A stretch of 64,000 nt of DNA from CAWBVG01 sp963792175 (GCA_963792175.1 CAWBVG010000010.1:1-64000); one strand, 5' to 3'; shown: positions 39,166 through 50,162, counted from the stretch's first letter. Numbers and translations: made by a program. The notes: generated by a model from the letters alone, not told the origin.

Positions 39166-42100
39166 CTATTGTGTGGTGGGCTTCTTGGCAGCTAACTCCG
39201 CTTTCAGAACCTCCACGGCCTTCTCGATTTGCGCGTCGCGACCTTTGACGAAGTCCGCCGGTGTGTTGTCGACGTGCACATCGGGCGGCACGCCGTAGTT
39301 CTCCATGTTCTGACTCGTCACCGTCCACACGCCGCTGGCCGGCGTTCGAATCGCGGACCCGTCGAGCAGCGTGTACGAGCCGGTGCCGATGACCGCGCCC
39401 ATCGTCGGCACGCCGACCACCTTGCCGAGACCGAGCGCCTTGAAGCCGGCCGGAAACATCTCCGCGTCCGATGCCGACCGCTCGTTCTGCAGCACGACCA
39501 TCGGACCGTAGAAGTTCTGCGGCCGCGGCTGCTGGAACCCCGCGTCGCGGCCGACGGTGTACTGATACTGGCGTCCGGCGAGGATGCCGAGCAATTCCTG
39601 ATCGATCCCGCCGCCGCCGTTGAAGCGCTGATCGATCACCAGCGCTTTCTTCGTGCGGTTGGCCGCGAGGTCCAGCTGGAACTGGCGCAGCGACGGCGCG
39701 TCCATCGCCCGGATGTGGAGATAGCCGATCTCGCCGTTGCTGGCTTTCGTCACCATGTCGCGGCGGCTGTCGACCCACCGGGCGTACTGCAGATCCGCAA
39801 AGGGCTGACCCGCGACTGGAGCGATCGTCACTTCCCAGGCCCCATCCTTCGACGGCTTGTCGTTGACGAGGAAGTGGAACTTGTTGCCCGACGCCAGCGT
39901 GAGGTACCGCCAGTAGTTCTCGGATGTCTTCAACTCGTGATCGTCAATCGCCACGATGAAATTGCCGGTCCTGATCTTCAGATAGTCGTGGTCGGCGGGC
40001 CCGTTCTTGTAGATGTGGCCGACCTTGTAGTAACCGGCTGGATCGCCCACGAAATCGAACCCCGGATAGCGCGTTTGCGTGTCGGCGCGCATCGGATTCG
40101 GGCCGCCGCTGACGCCGGTGTGCGACGCGTTCAGGTGGCCGATCATCATCATCATGATCGTGTGCAGTTCGTCCTCGTCGACGAGGTTGTCGAGCAGCGG
40201 CTCGTACATCTCGCGGACCGCGTTCCAGTTGGCGCCGTGCATCTTGGCGTCGTAGAAACGGTTCTTCATGATCCGCCAGCCCTCGTTGAACACCTGCGCG
40301 CGAAGGGCCTTGCGATCGATTTCGACGTTGGCGGTGTAGGTCACCTGGCGCGCGGTCTGCGCTGGCGTCGCGGTGTTCGCCGGCGTGTCCGACGCCGCCT
40401 CCGGAGCAGCGCCGCGTCCACGTCCGCCCGCGCCACGGCCGCCGGCTCCTGCCCCGCCGCCCGTGCCCGCCTGAAGCGTGATCGGCGCGGCAAAGAGGCG
40501 CTCGGCCGACCGGAAGTACAACGTGCGCCCGTCGCGGGCGAACACGAAACCCGGACCTCCGCCGAACGGACCGCCTCCGCCGCCGCCGCGGCCGCCACGA
40601 CCCGCCGCGTCGTTCGGCGGCGCCGCCGGCACGCGTGTCAGCTGGCCGCTCTCCACGTTGATGATGTAGTTGCCACCGGCTCCGTCAGCTGCGGCGCCAC
40701 GGCCGCCGCCGGTTGACACCGCCAGCGCGACCGACGCGCCCTCCGGCGCGGGCGTAAGTCCCGCGATCGCCGTGCCCGGCACGGTCAGCCGATGCGCGCG
40801 GCGCGCGAGCCCGCTCCAGTCGATGCGGACGTCCGGCACCGCCGGCGCGCCGCCGCCGCCACGGCCGGCATTCTGCCGGGCGGCCGCTTCCGCCGCCAGT
40901 CCCTGCGCTTCGTTGTCGATGTCGCGGTTCATCGGATCGCGATCCTGGTCCCGCAGCGACAGCGCCCACAACTCCATCGTCGTGCCGATGCCGCCCTGGG
41001 TTGCGATGCCGTTGCTGAATCCTTCCGCGGAGGTGAAGACGATGTAGCGGCCGTCGGCCGTCCAGACGGCATTCGTCTCCGAATACATCAACGCGTCTTC
41101 CGAAATGTGCCGCTCTTCGCCGCCGCCGATCGGCGCGATGTAGGCGTGCGATCGAACGGTGCGATCCTGCTTGGTGAAGCTCACCCACTTGCTGTCAGGC
41201 GAGACGGCGATGGACCCGAGGCGGCCGACGTCGGTCGACGTCACGGTCGCGGTCTTGCCGTCGGCGACGGTGTAGTTGTACAGCGTCTTGTCCGCGGCCG
41301 TGAACAGCAGCGTCTTGGCGTCCGGCGACCACACCAGCGAGCCCTTCTCGTTGTCGAGGTTCGTGATCTTCTTCGGGCTCTTTCCTTCCGGATCGCTGAT
41401 CCAGACTTCGTCGCGCCCGGATCGATCGGAGACGAACGCGATGGACTTGCCGTCCGGCGACCACTTCGGCGCCTGGTTGCGAGACGCCATCGGGTCCGGC
41501 GCCACGCGCGTGATGTCGCCCCGGTCGGTCGCAATCGTCAGGATCTGGCCGCGCGCCGAGATGACCGCACGGCGTCCCGACGGCGAGATGTCGAACGCGT
41601 CGACCTCGTTCCTGACCGTCTCGACGTCGTGCTCGTTGTCTTTTTCGTCGGCGTCGATCTCGACCTTGATCTCGCTCGTCTTGCCGGAGGCCACGTCCAG
41701 CTTCCAGATTCCGAAGAGCTCCTCGTAGACGATCACTTTTCCGTCGCTCGACATCGAGGGCCAGAACAGGTTGCCGTCCACATGTCGCGTGACCTGCACG
41801 GGCGGCCCGCCATTCGCCGGAATCTTGTAGATGTTGTTCGCGCTCTTGCGGACGTCGGGGCTGCCCGGCGCGACGCTCTTGTCGTTCGGCAGCGGATCCG
41901 CCACGTAGTAGATGGCGCCGTCAGCGCCCCACATCGGCCAGTAGCGGTTGTAGCGCTCGTCGGGCAACAGCTGCCGGTAGGTCTTCGCATTCAAGTCGGC
42001 AATCCACAGATCGGCCGCGTAGCTTCCGCGATAGTGCTGGCGCGTCCACACCGCGGGATGGCGGTTGAACACGAGCGACTTGCCGTCTGGCGAGAAGTTG

Positions 42101-42591
42101 CCCCAGTAGCCCCAATCGACGGGCAGCGGCTGCTCGGGGCCGCCGGCGACCGGCACTTGATGCAGCGTCGCCACGTTCGGAAACGCGCCGTCTCCGTGCG
42201 CGGCGCGGAAGAGGACGTGTTGCGAATCGCGAGTCCACCCGACCACGTCGTCGTTACCGGAGTGGAACGTCAGGCGCCGCGGCGCGCCGCCGGTCGCGGC
42301 GATCACGAACACGTCGTTGTTGCCGTAGCGGTTCGACGAAAAGGCGATCCAGCGGCCGTCCGGCGAAAAGCGCGGATAGACCTCGTGACCGCGGTTGTCC
42401 GTCAGACGATGGGGATCGCCGCCATCCTCGTTCGCGGTCCAGATGTCGCCGAGATAGCTGAACGCGATCTTGCCGGCGTGATAGTCCGGGTGTCTCGCCA
42501 GCTTGATGGGCGCTGACATCCGAGGCACGGCGCCGAACGCCAGAATCAGCAGGCCGGTGACCAACGCGGCGAACGACGCTCTTCGGACCAT
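39166..42591 (-). CDS. Tricorn-type S41 peptidase
   Basis: A large secreted protease of about 1141 residues. A signal peptide (ALVTGLLILAFGAVP) is followed by two WD40/TolB-like propellers (repeated FSPDGRW, WSPDGKSIAF, VSPDSKW), low-complexity Gly/Arg/Ala stretches (about 600 and 690-740), a PDZ-like domain and an S41 core. LNASHTGV supplies the catalytic Ser-His pair and NERSASDAEMFP the nucleophilic Ser. Homologues degrade oligopeptides. I start at ATG 42591 after an AGAGGGGG motif; the frame opens 12 codons earlier. Over 3.4 kb there is not a single indel, in contrast with both neighbours. Confidence 0.9.
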   Translation of the reverse strand: MVRRASFAALVTGLLILAFGAVPRMSAPIKLARHPDYHAGKIAFSYLGDIWTANEDGGDPHRLTDNRGHEVYPRFSPDGRWIAFSSNRYGNNDVFVIAATGGAPRRLTFHSGNDDVVGWTRDSQHVLFRAAHGDGAFPNVATLHQVPVAGGPEQPLPVDWGYWGNFSPDGKSLVFNRHPAVWTRQHYRGSYAADLWIADLNAKTYRQLLPDERYNRYWPMWGADGAIYYVADPLPNDKSVAPGSPDVRKSANNIYKIPANGGPPVQVTRHVDGNLFWPSMSSDGKVIVYEELFGIWKLDVASGKTSEIKVEIDADEKDNEHDVETVRNEVDAFDISPSGRRAVISARGQILTIATDRGDITRVAPDPMASRNQAPKWSPDGKSIAFVSDRSGRDEVWISDPEGKSPKKITNLDNEKGSLVWSPDAKTLLFTAADKTLYNYTVADGKTATVTSTDVGRLGSIAVSPDSKWVSFTKQDRTVRSHAYIAPIGGGEERHISEDALMYSETNAVWTADGRYIVFTSAEGFSNGIATQGGIGTTMELWALSLRDQDRDPMNRDIDNEAQGLAAEAAARQNAGRGGGGAPAVPDVRIDWSGLARRAHRLTVPGTAIAGLTPAPEGASVALAVSTGGGRGAAADGAGGNYIINVESGQLTRVPAAPPNDAAGRGGRGGGGGGPFGGGPGFVFARDGRTLYFRSAERLFAAPITLQAGTGGGAGAGGRGAGGRGRGAAPEAASDTPANTATPAQTARQVTYTANVEIDRKALRAQVFNEGWRIMKNRFYDAKMHGANWNAVREMYEPLLDNLVDEDELHTIMMMMIGHLNASHTGVSGGPNPMRADTQTRYPGFDFVGDPAGYYKVGHIYKNGPADHDYLKIRTGNFIVAIDDHELKTSENYWRYLTLASGNKFHFLVNDKPSKDGAWEVTIAPVAGQPFADLQYARWVDSRRDMVTKASNGEIGYLHIRAMDAPSLRQFQLDLAANRTKKALVIDQRFNGGGGIDQELLGILAGRQYQYTVGRDAGFQQPRPQNFYGPMVVLQNERSASDAEMFPAGFKALGLGKVVGVPTMGAVIGTGSYTLLDGSAIRTPASGVWTVTSQNMENYGVPPDVHVDNTPADFVKGRDAQIEKAVEVLKAELAAKKPTTQ

Positions 42592-42646
42592 CGCAGCACC
42601 CCCTCTACGGCTGCGGGATCCTATCACCGGTGTCCGGGCAGGCTCA

Positions 42647-43149
42647 CTATTCCAGCAACAGCGGCTCGCCGCGCTCTTCGCGCCGGCACCAGATGCGGTC
42701 GCGCATGATCAGCCGCGCGCACGCATTCCACCGCAGCAGCGCATCGTCGTTGCCGGCCGGGCGAATGCGCTTCGGCCTGCTCGTACCAGACTCATCGCCT
42801 CGCGCAGCCACTCGTAGGCCTGCGGGCCGCAGCCGGGCGTGCCGTGCCGGAGCAGCGCCTTGGCCCGCCGCTCGTGGACGATGCCGGTGTAGTAGGCGCG
42901 CTCGTAGTCGTCGCGCAGCCGCGCGACGGTCGTCCACGCTTCGGCGACGCGTCGACGGGTCGTCGTCGAACTGTCGGTCAGCGCGAGCAGCAGCGTGATG
43001 AGCGCCTCCTGGTTGTCGGGCTCGACCTCGAGCGCGTCCAGGCAGATGCTCTCGGCCTCGCCCGGCTCGTTCAGCAGCCGGTAGCGCTCGGCTTTCGCGA
43101 GCGCGCGGGCGACGGCTTCCGGCGAGAGCGTCTTCAGCTCGAACTCCAT
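42647..43149 (-). CDS. TPR-like small protein after sdhB (two frameshifts)
   Basis: About 167 residues. It has helical TPR-like repeats: LAKAERYRLLNEPGEAESICLDALEVEPDNQEALITLLLALTD is tetratricopeptide-like in its spacing, followed by further helices. Two extra bases within about 25 nt (near 42780-42800) break it. Restored, the C-terminal half reads MSLYEQAEAIRPAGNDDALLRW and ends GEPLLLE at 42647. The ATG at 43149 overlaps the sdhB end by 16 nt, so the protein is probably co-translated with succinate dehydrogenase and may be an assembly or regulatory factor. This last point is inference. Confidence 0.65.
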
Positions 43150-43923
43150 GGCGACCTCCACTCGTGCCGCGCTCCAGCGAGCCGGAACATCCGGAACAGC
43201 TTGGCGACCGGATCGTAGAGCTGATCGATCACGCGCTCCTTCAGCGGGATGATCGCGTTGTCGGTGATGGTGATGCTCTCGGGGCAGACCTTGGTGCAGC
43301 ACTTCGTGATGTTGCAGTAGCCGACGCCGTGCGCGCTGCTTCAGATCGCGGGCGCGGTTCTCGGTGTCGAGCGGGTGCATCTCGAGCGCCGCGGCGTAGA
43401 CCAGGTGGCGCGGGCCGACGAACTCGTCGAACATCTGGTGCTCGCGCAGCACGTGGCAGACGTCCTGGCACAGGAAGCACTCGATGCACTTCCGGAACTC
43501 CTGCACGCGCTCGACGTCCACCTGCGCCATCCGCCAGGTGCCGTCGGCGGCGTCGGGCGGCCTCGGCTTGAAGCGCTTGATGCTCTTCTTCGCCTCGTAG
43601 TTCCACGAGACGTCGGTCACCAGGTCCCTGATCGAGCGGAAACGCGCGCATCGGCTCGATCGTGACCGGCTGCGCAGATCGAGCTGGTTGAGCCGCGTCA
43701 TGCACATCAGGCGCGGGTTGCCGTTCACTTCGGCCGAGCACGATCCGCACTTGCCCGCCTTGCAGTTCCAGCGGACGGCGAGATCGTTGGCCTGCTCGGC
43801 CTGGATCTGGTGCACGGCGTCGAGCACGACCATGCCCTCGGAGACCTCGGTCGTGTAGTCCTGGAACGCGCCGCCCTGCGCGTCGCCGCGCCAGATTCGG
43901 AACGTCGCGCTGTCGCTCGCCAT
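43134..43923 (-). CDS. sdhB: Succinate dehydrogenase iron-sulfur subunit (frameshifts)
   Basis: It transfers electrons from the FAD subunit to the quinone site. The N-terminal 2Fe-2S ferredoxin domain has CKAGKCGSCSAEVNG. The C-terminal domain has CIECFLCQDVCHV and, in another frame, NITKCCTKVCPESI, giving the 4Fe-4S and 3Fe-4S ligands. Indels near 43330 and 43650 break the frame. The true end reads RMFRLAGARHEW to the TGA at 43134, overlapping the TPR gene. The ATG at 43921-43923 overlaps the sdhA stop (TGATG). The order is sdhC-sdhA-sdhB. Confidence 0.88.
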
Positions 43924-45744
43924 CACTTCATCTCCTCGATGATCTGCTTCAGCTCGTCGGGCATCTCCGGAATCGGCGCGCGCGACACTTCCATCCGTGC
44001 CGTCGCGGCCCTTTGCGGACGACGAAGTTGAACGTGCCGAAGCCGCGTCCTTGTCCGGGATAGTCGTCGCGGAAGTGGCCGCCGCGGCTCTCGCGCCGCT
44101 CGAGCGCCGACCGCGTGATCGCCTCCGAGACCGTCAGCAGGTTGTGCAGATCGAGCGCGGCGTGCCAGCCGGGGTTGTACTCGCGATGGCCGCCGACGCC
44201 GACGCGGCTCGCCCGCTCGCGCAGCGGCCCGAGGCCGTCGAGCGCGCGCTGCATCTCGGCCTCGTTCCTCACGATGCCCGACGAGGTCCTGCATCATCTC
44301 CTGCAGCGCGTACTGCACCTGGTACGGGCCCTCGCCCTGCGGTGCCGCGCTCGAACGGCTCGAGCGCCGCGGCGCGCCGCCTCGTCGACCTGCCGCGCGT
44401 CGATCGGCGCCGCGCTTCTGCGTCTTCGCGAACTTCGCCGCGTACTCGCCGGCGCGCTTGCCGAAGACGAGGATGTCGGAGAGCGAGTTGCCGCCGAGGC
44501 GGTTCGCGCCGTTGATGCCGGCCGCGCACTCGCCCGCGGCGAACAGGCCGGGCACGGTCGACATCTGCGTGTCGGCGTCGACCCGCACGCCGCCCATGAT
44601 GTAGTGCGTCGTCGGCCCGACTTCCATCGGCTCCTCGGTGATGTCGATGTCGGCCAGCTGCTTGAACTGGTGGTACATGCTCGGCAGCTTCTTCTTGATG
44701 TGCTCGGCGCCGTTCGGGCATCCGCGCCTTGATCCACGCGATGTCGAGGAAGACGCCGCCGTGCGGGCTGCCGCGGCCGGCCTTGACCTCGCGCACGATG
44801 CAGCGGCTGACGTGGTCGCGCGTCAGCAGCTCCGGCGGCCGCCGCGCGGCCTTGTCGCCCTGCGTGTAGCGCCAGCCTTCTTCTTCGTTGTCGGCGGTCT
44901 GCGCCCGATAGTTCTCGGGGATGTCGTCGAACATGAACCGGCGGCCCTCGCTGTTCTTGAGGACGCCGCCCTCGCCGCGCACCCCTTCGGTGACGAGGAT
45001 GCCGCGCACGCTCGGCGGCCAGATCATGCCGGTCGGATGGAACTGCACGAACTCCATGTCCATCAGCTCGGCGCCGGCGTCGTAGGCGAGCGTGTGGCCG
45101 TCGCCGGTGTATTCCCAGCTGTTGCTGGTGATCTTGTAGGCGCGGCCGATGCCGCCGGTCGCCAGCACGACCGCCTTGGCGCGGAACAGCTTGAAGCGGC
45201 CGCGCTCGCGCTCGTAGCCGAACGCGCCGACGACGCGGTCGCCGTCCTTGAGCAGCGTGACGATCGTGCACTCCATGTGCACGTCGATGCCCTGGTGGAT
45301 GCCGTGATCCTGCAGCGTGCGGATCATCTCGAGGCCGGTGCGGTCGCCGACGTGCGCCAGCCGCGGATAGCGGTGGCCGCCGAAGTTGCGCTGGAGGATG
45401 CGGCCGTCCTTCGTCCGATCGAACACCGCGCCCCACGCCTCGAGCTCGCGCACGCGGTCGGGCGCTTCCTTCGCGTGCAGCTCCGCCATGCGCCAGTTGT
45501 TCACGTACTGGCCGCCGCGCATCGTGTCGGCGAAATGGACCTTCCAGTTGTCGCGGTCGTCGACGTTGGCGAGCGCGGCCGCGATGCCGCCCTCGGCCAT
45601 CACGGTGTGCGCCTTGCCGAGCAGCGACTTGCAGACGAGGCCGACCGAGACGCCGGCCGCCGAGGCCTCGATCGCCGCGCGCAGCCCCGCGCCGCCCGCG
45701 CCGATGACGAGCACGTCGTGTTCGTGGGTCTGGTATTCGGGCAT
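43923..45744 (-). CDS. sdhA: Succinate dehydrogenase flavoprotein subunit (frameshifts)
   Basis: It oxidises succinate to fumarate with covalently bound FAD. The dinucleotide motif is VIGAGGAGLRAAIEA. HTVMAEGGIAAALANVDDRD holds the histidine region for FAD attachment. EFVQFHPTG and VTEGVRGEGG belong to the active site, and NRLGGNSLSDILVFGKRAGEYA is conserved near the C-terminus. About 605 residues. At least four indels lie between 44010 and 44725; the first 340 residues are clean. The ATG at 45744 overlaps the sdhC stop. The short linker sequence and the order resemble the actinobacterial Sdh1 type rather than the E. coli type. Confidence 0.92.
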
Positions 45745-46551
45745 CAACAGATCCGGAAGTCCGTCCACACGCCCATCGAGCAGAGCCGGACGTACAGGTC
45801 GCTGAAGCCGACCGTGAACAGGCTGCACCACGCCCACAGCATGTGCCGCCGGTTGAGGCAGCTCACGCACGAATACGCGCGCACGCCCAGCGGCGCGCGC
45901 GACAGCTCGTCGACGCAGCCGCCGGCGACGTGGCGCATCGAATGGCAGCCGAACAGGTAGCCGCTGAGGAGCACGACGTTGGTCGCCAGCACGAGCGTGC
46001 CGACGCCGATGCCGAACGCGCCGCGCCGGTCGCCGGATCGGCGAACCACAGCGCCTTCCACACGTCGAACGCCAGGATCAGCAGGACGCCGACCGAGAGG
46101 AAGAGCATGTAGCGATGGACGTTCTGCAGGATGAGCGGAAACGAGTTCTCGCCCCAGTAGCTCGAGCGCGGCTCGCCGACGGTGCAGGACGGCGGATCGG
46201 CCCAGAACGCCTTGTAGTAGGCGCCGCGGTAGTAGTAGCAGGTCAGCCGGAAGAACGCCGGGATCGGCAGGATCAGCAGCGCCGGCGAAAACGGCAGCCA
46301 CGCCGGCCACGCCGCCGGCTTGGGGCCGAACCAGCTGTGCGGCGAGAGCCGAAGATTTCCGGGGAGTAGAACGGCGAGAGGTACGGTCCGAAGGTGTAGT
46401 GCTCGCCCTGGAACGCCGCCCACGTCGCGTAGACGAGGAAGGTCGACAGCCCCAGGAACACGAGCAGCGGCTGGACCCACCAGATGTCGCGTCGCGAGGT
46501 TTCGCCAAACCGGCGCACCGTCACCCGGACAGGTGCAGTCAATGTGGCCAT
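45744..46551 (-). CDS. sdhC: Succinate dehydrogenase membrane subunit, single large type (frameshifts)
   Basis: A membrane anchor of about 265 residues with some five to six helices: WWVQPLLVFLGLSTFLVYATW, LPFSPALLILPIPAFFRLTCYYYRG, RYMLFLSVGVLLILAFDVWKA, GTLVLATNVVLLSGYLFG and YSCVSCLNRRHMLWAWCSLFTVGF. Histidines in NVHRYML and CHSMRHVAGG may bind haem. The single large anchor and the YYYRGAYYKAFW motif look like the membrane subunit of mycobacterial Sdh1-type complexes. Two indels (near 46025 and 46335). A possible promoter on the minus strand is TTGACG (46611-46616), 18 nt, TATGGC (46587-46592). Confidence 0.8.
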
Positions 46552-46704
46552 GCGACTGACCCCCGAACTCGGACTGTATCTTGAGCGCCATACGATACCC
46601 TAATCCCGATCGTCAATTGAATCGATGCCTCGGTTTTCCCGACCGTTCGAGTTCCATCGCGGGAATGAGCTCCTTGGATGCGCCAACTCAAGTGACGACC
46701 GAAA

Positions 46705-47734
46705 CTAGAAACGCCAGAACGGAGACAGCGCGCGTGTCGCGGCCTCCACCGCCGCCCGCCCGCGATCGGAGGCCACCCCCGATCGCGGCCAGCGCGCGGG
46801 CTGCGGCGATCCGTTGAGCGTTTCGGCGACGGCGTCGAGCGACGCGGCGAGCGCCTGAAGGTCGTAGCCGCCTTCGGTGACCAGCGCCATGCGGCCCTGG
46901 CCATGCCGCTCGGCCACCGCGCGCAACTCGGCGGTCATCGCCGCGAACGCATCGGTCGAGAGGCGCATGCCCGCGAGCGGATCGCGCTCGTGAGCGTCGA
47001 AACCCGCCGACACGATGACCAGATCGGGCTTGAATTGCCGAGCACCGGCAGGATGACCGCGCGAACGCCGCTGATAGTCCTCGTCGACCGCGCCGACCTC
47101 GAGCGGCAGGTTCACCGTGAACCCGCGCCGGCGCCGCGACCGACTTCGCCCGCCGCGCCGGTGCCCGGATAGTACGGAAACTGGTGGGTCGAGACGTAGA
47201 GCACGTGCGGGTCGTCTTCGAAGATGTGCTGCGTGCCGTTGCCATGATGACGTCGTAGTCGACGATGGCGACCCTCGCGGCGCCGTTGGCGCGCGCGTGC
47301 GCGGCCGCGACGGCGACGTTGTTGAACAGACAGAATCCCATCGCGCGATCGCGCTCGGCGTGATGGCCGGGCGGACGCACCAGCGCGAGCGCGCTGCGCT
47401 GTGGGGCCGCTCATACGAGGTCGACGGCTTGCACGGCGGCGCCGGCCGCCAGCAGCGCAATCTCGTGGGACTCCGGCGATGTGTAGGTGTCGGGGTCGAG
47501 CTTGACGGCGCGGCCGGCCGTTTCCGAGATGCGGCGCAGGTAGCTCGCCATCGTGAACCCGCAGCAGTTGCTCGCGCGTGGCGGCCGACGGAGGGACCAC
47601 GTCGACGCCTCGCGACTCCACCGGCCGGCCACGACATCCATGACCTCGGCCCGCTCCGGCCGTTCCGGGTGACCCGGCGGCGTCTGGTGTTCCGCAAAGC
47701 GTTCGGTGTGAATCAGGGTCAGCGACATCGGCAT
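46705..47734 (-). CDS. Histone-deacetylase-family amidohydrolase (frameshifts)
   Basis: A zinc-dependent deacetylase of the arginase/deacetylase fold, related to AcuC and acetylpolyamine amidohydrolases. The start has HPERPERAEVMDVV. The core has RPPGHHAERDRAMGFCLFNN (active-site His pair), then an Asp-His zinc site read across frames (VDYDV, GNGTQHIFED), STHQFPYYPGTG, and VIVSAGFDAHERDPL. The end is VTEGGYDLQALAAS. About 343 residues. At least four indels. In-frame ATGs are at 47734 and 47728. Possible substrates are acetylated polyamines or acetyl-lysine proteins such as acetyl-CoA synthetase. It lies just upstream of sdhC on the same strand. Confidence 0.85.
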
Positions 47735-47737
47735 CAG

Positions 47738-47792
47738 TCTAACGGTCAGCTCTCGGCTTCTAGCTTTCGGCTATCAGCTGTCAGCCGTATAC
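47738..47792. repeat. CAGCTGTCAGC-type repeat
   Basis: GGTCAGCTCTCGGCTTCTAGCTTTCGGCTATCAGCTGTCAGCC contains direct and inverted copies of the motif seen at 9868-9960. It lies between two divergent genes and so near their promoters rather than at gene ends. Confidence 0.6.
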
Positions 47793-47799
47793 TGGCGCC

Positions 47800-49081
47800 A
47801 TGAAAACACGAACGTCCCGTCTGAGCTCCTTGCCTCGGCTGTTCCGCGGTGTTTCTCGGCAGGCGTCTGGCTGCAACCGGCCGCCTCGCAGGCCCCGAGC
47901 AGGAAACGCACGCGCAGCGCGCGTGAGCGCTTCCGTCAGATGTCCGCGAACTTCGAGGAAAGACCGGCCTGGCGACAGCCATTCAAGGGGATCACAGCGA
48001 ATGGGCAGATCGAGACGGGCCTGTTCGCCATCCGATCGACCGGCGTGTCGACCGAGCCGGTACGCAAAGCCGCCGAAGCGTTGCTCGCGTCGATCTCCAG
48101 GCGCAGCGCGCCAAGACGACGTTCGCGGTGGACGATCCGAATGGCGCAAGTGGATGAACCAGGACTTCTACATCCGCCAGGGCGTCAGCTTCCAGGAGAT
48201 GAACGACGCGCAGCGCGAAGCTGGGATTCGCGCTGCTGCGCGCCGCGCTCAGCGCGAAGGGCTCAAGCAGACGCGCGACATCATGCGCCTGAACCACACG
48301 CTCGGCGAGCTGACACAACGATTTCGATTTCGCTACGGCGAATGGCGCTACCACATCACCGTCATGGGCAAGCCGTCCGCGACCGAGCCGTGGGGCTGGC
48401 AGCTCGACGGCCACCACCTCATCATCAACTACTTCGTCCTGGGCGATCAGGTGGTGATGACGCCGTTCTTCGCCGGCTCCGAGCCGGTGATCGCGCCGAT
48501 CGGGCAAGTTCAAGGGCACGACCGTGCTGCAGGACGAGCAGAACGCGGGCCTCGCGATGATGCAGGCGCTCGACGAGGCGCAGCGCAAGAAGGCGATCCT
48601 CGAGGTGTCGAAGACCGGCAACAACAACCTGACCGAAGCGTTCAAGGACAACGTCGTGCTCGACTACGCCGGGCTCCGCGCCGACGCGCTATCGGCCGAG
48701 GCGCAGCGGAAGCAGCTGCTGGACCTGGTCGCGCTCTACGTCGGCAACATGGACGACGGCCACGCGCGCGTGAAGATGGACGAGGTGCGGCAGCATCTCG
48801 ACCAGACCTGGTTCGCCTGGATCGGCGACACCGACGACAGGCAGCGTCTTCTACTACCGCATCCACAGCCCGGTGATCCTGATCGAGTTCGATCACCAGG
48901 CAGCCGGCCAACCTGCGGCAGTTCGCGGACGATCCGAACGCGCCCGAACCCGCAGCACATCCACATCGTCGTGCGCACGCCGAACGGCAACGACTACGGC
49001 AAGGATCTGCTGCGCCAGCACTACCTGCAGCATCCACACGCGACGCCGGACAGTAGGTCTAGCAGCTCGGCCTCTCGATAA
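47800..49081 (+). CDS. DUF3500 family secreted protein (frameshifts)
   Basis: About 425 residues. A basic start and hydrophobic signal region are followed by a DUF3500 domain: WRKWMNQDFYIRQGVSFQEMN, PWGWQLDGHHLIINYFVLGDQV, MTPFFAGSEPV, VLQDEQNAGLAMMQALDE and, near the end, HIHIVVRTPNGNDYGKDLL with DLLRQHYLQHPH. The family has no established function; conserved His and Asp/Glu residues suggest a metal enzyme or binding protein, which is inference. At least five indels. Convergent with the Lcl-type gene. Confidence 0.78.
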
Positions 49082-49088
49082 GCCGCTG

Positions 49089-50162
49089 CTATGTCGAAAA
49101 CTGACGATGCGACGTCGTCGGCGAGATCCGCCTCGGATCCGGCCACTGTCCAAAGGAGGCCGAGCAAAATGCCCGCTGTGAAAGGACACACCCGTGGCTA
49201 GTGCTGCGAGAAGTCACGGGACCTGTACGTGAAGGGATTGGACTCATCGAATCGCTACTCGACCAAGGAAAGTGATAGTCCCCCAACCAGCGAACGGTGT
49301 CAGACTCGTCGCCATCGCATGCCGTGCCTGCATCGTTACGACAACAACGAGAGTCCATCGTGCAGACAAGCTGAACCGCTCAGTGCGAGCGTTCCCGCTA
49401 CCACTCGTCCTTAGTGGGTAGCCGCCAATAGCCAGGCGATGGACTCATCAGTGAATACCGCAATCGCCCGCCCGTCAATAGCCGGCAGTTGCGGATTGCG
49501 GCGGCCGCATGTCACATGCGCCTGAGGCAGTTGCCAATGCTTGAACCAGATCGACGCTGTGACAGCGATCGGTCACCGTGCCGTTGCCACAGTTGGAGTA
49601 GCGATTGGAATTGTCGAAGCACGGCCCCGCGGCGTCTGTCGCGCCCTGGCCGTTCATGCCATTGCAGACGTAGGCGTCCACGGGTGGGATTCCCGCCGCG
49701 AAGATGCGCGCCACCGTTCGTGAGGCAACCGTGCTGATCTTCCGCCGGAGTAACCGACTGAACGTCGCAACTGGGCCGGTCGCTCCCGTATGTACCGTTT
49801 GTCCCAGCGGGGCCAGCGTCACCCTTGTCGCCCTTTTGGCCCAGGAGGGCCTGGCGTCGGCGAGTGGGCAGCAACGTGACGCTGAGATTGTTGTTGCCGG
49901 ACACGATTGTGGTAACCGTACGCGTGTCAGGGTTCCAGCCTGAACCGGCAAGTCTGCACGGTGACAGATGTGATCGCCCTCAGCCACGCTGACGTTCATC
50001 GGCGTGATCTTGCCAGTATTGACGCCATCGACGACGACTTGAGCGCCCGGAAGGGAAGGACGAGACCTTGAGCGTCGCGGCCTCGGCAGCAGCGGTCACA
50101 GCCAAAAGAAGGCCCAGAGGCAGATTGAAATCGGCAGCATCGTGCGCAAGAGTCTTCTGCAT
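49089..50162 (-). CDS. PEGA - collagen-like - Lcl_C (DUF1566) secreted protein (frameshifts)
   Basis: Reading across indels, four parts are visible. A signal peptide (LLLAVTAAAEA) comes first. A PEGA domain follows (LKVSSFPSGAQVVVDG, TGKITPMNVSVAEGDHTV, NNNLSVTLLPT). Eight Gly-X-Y triplets come next (GPPGPKGDKGDAGPAG then TNGTYG, about 49790-49860). The C-terminal domain has NRYSNCGNGTVTD, YWRLPTKDEW, NDAGTAC and a WSSS, the hallmarks of the Lcl_C / DUF1566 domain named after the Legionella collagen-like adhesin. Collagen segments trimerise in that protein, which mediates aggregation and adhesion. At least six indels. The exact end is uncertain; a VWPVR-like ending lies near 49120. It may be lipid- or sugar-binding at the cell surface, by analogy. 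Confidence 0.68.

Noticed and set aside
40792..42516. 574-codon plus-strand frame opposite the tricorn protease
   Set aside because: Arg-rich shadow; the protease is intact on the minus strand.
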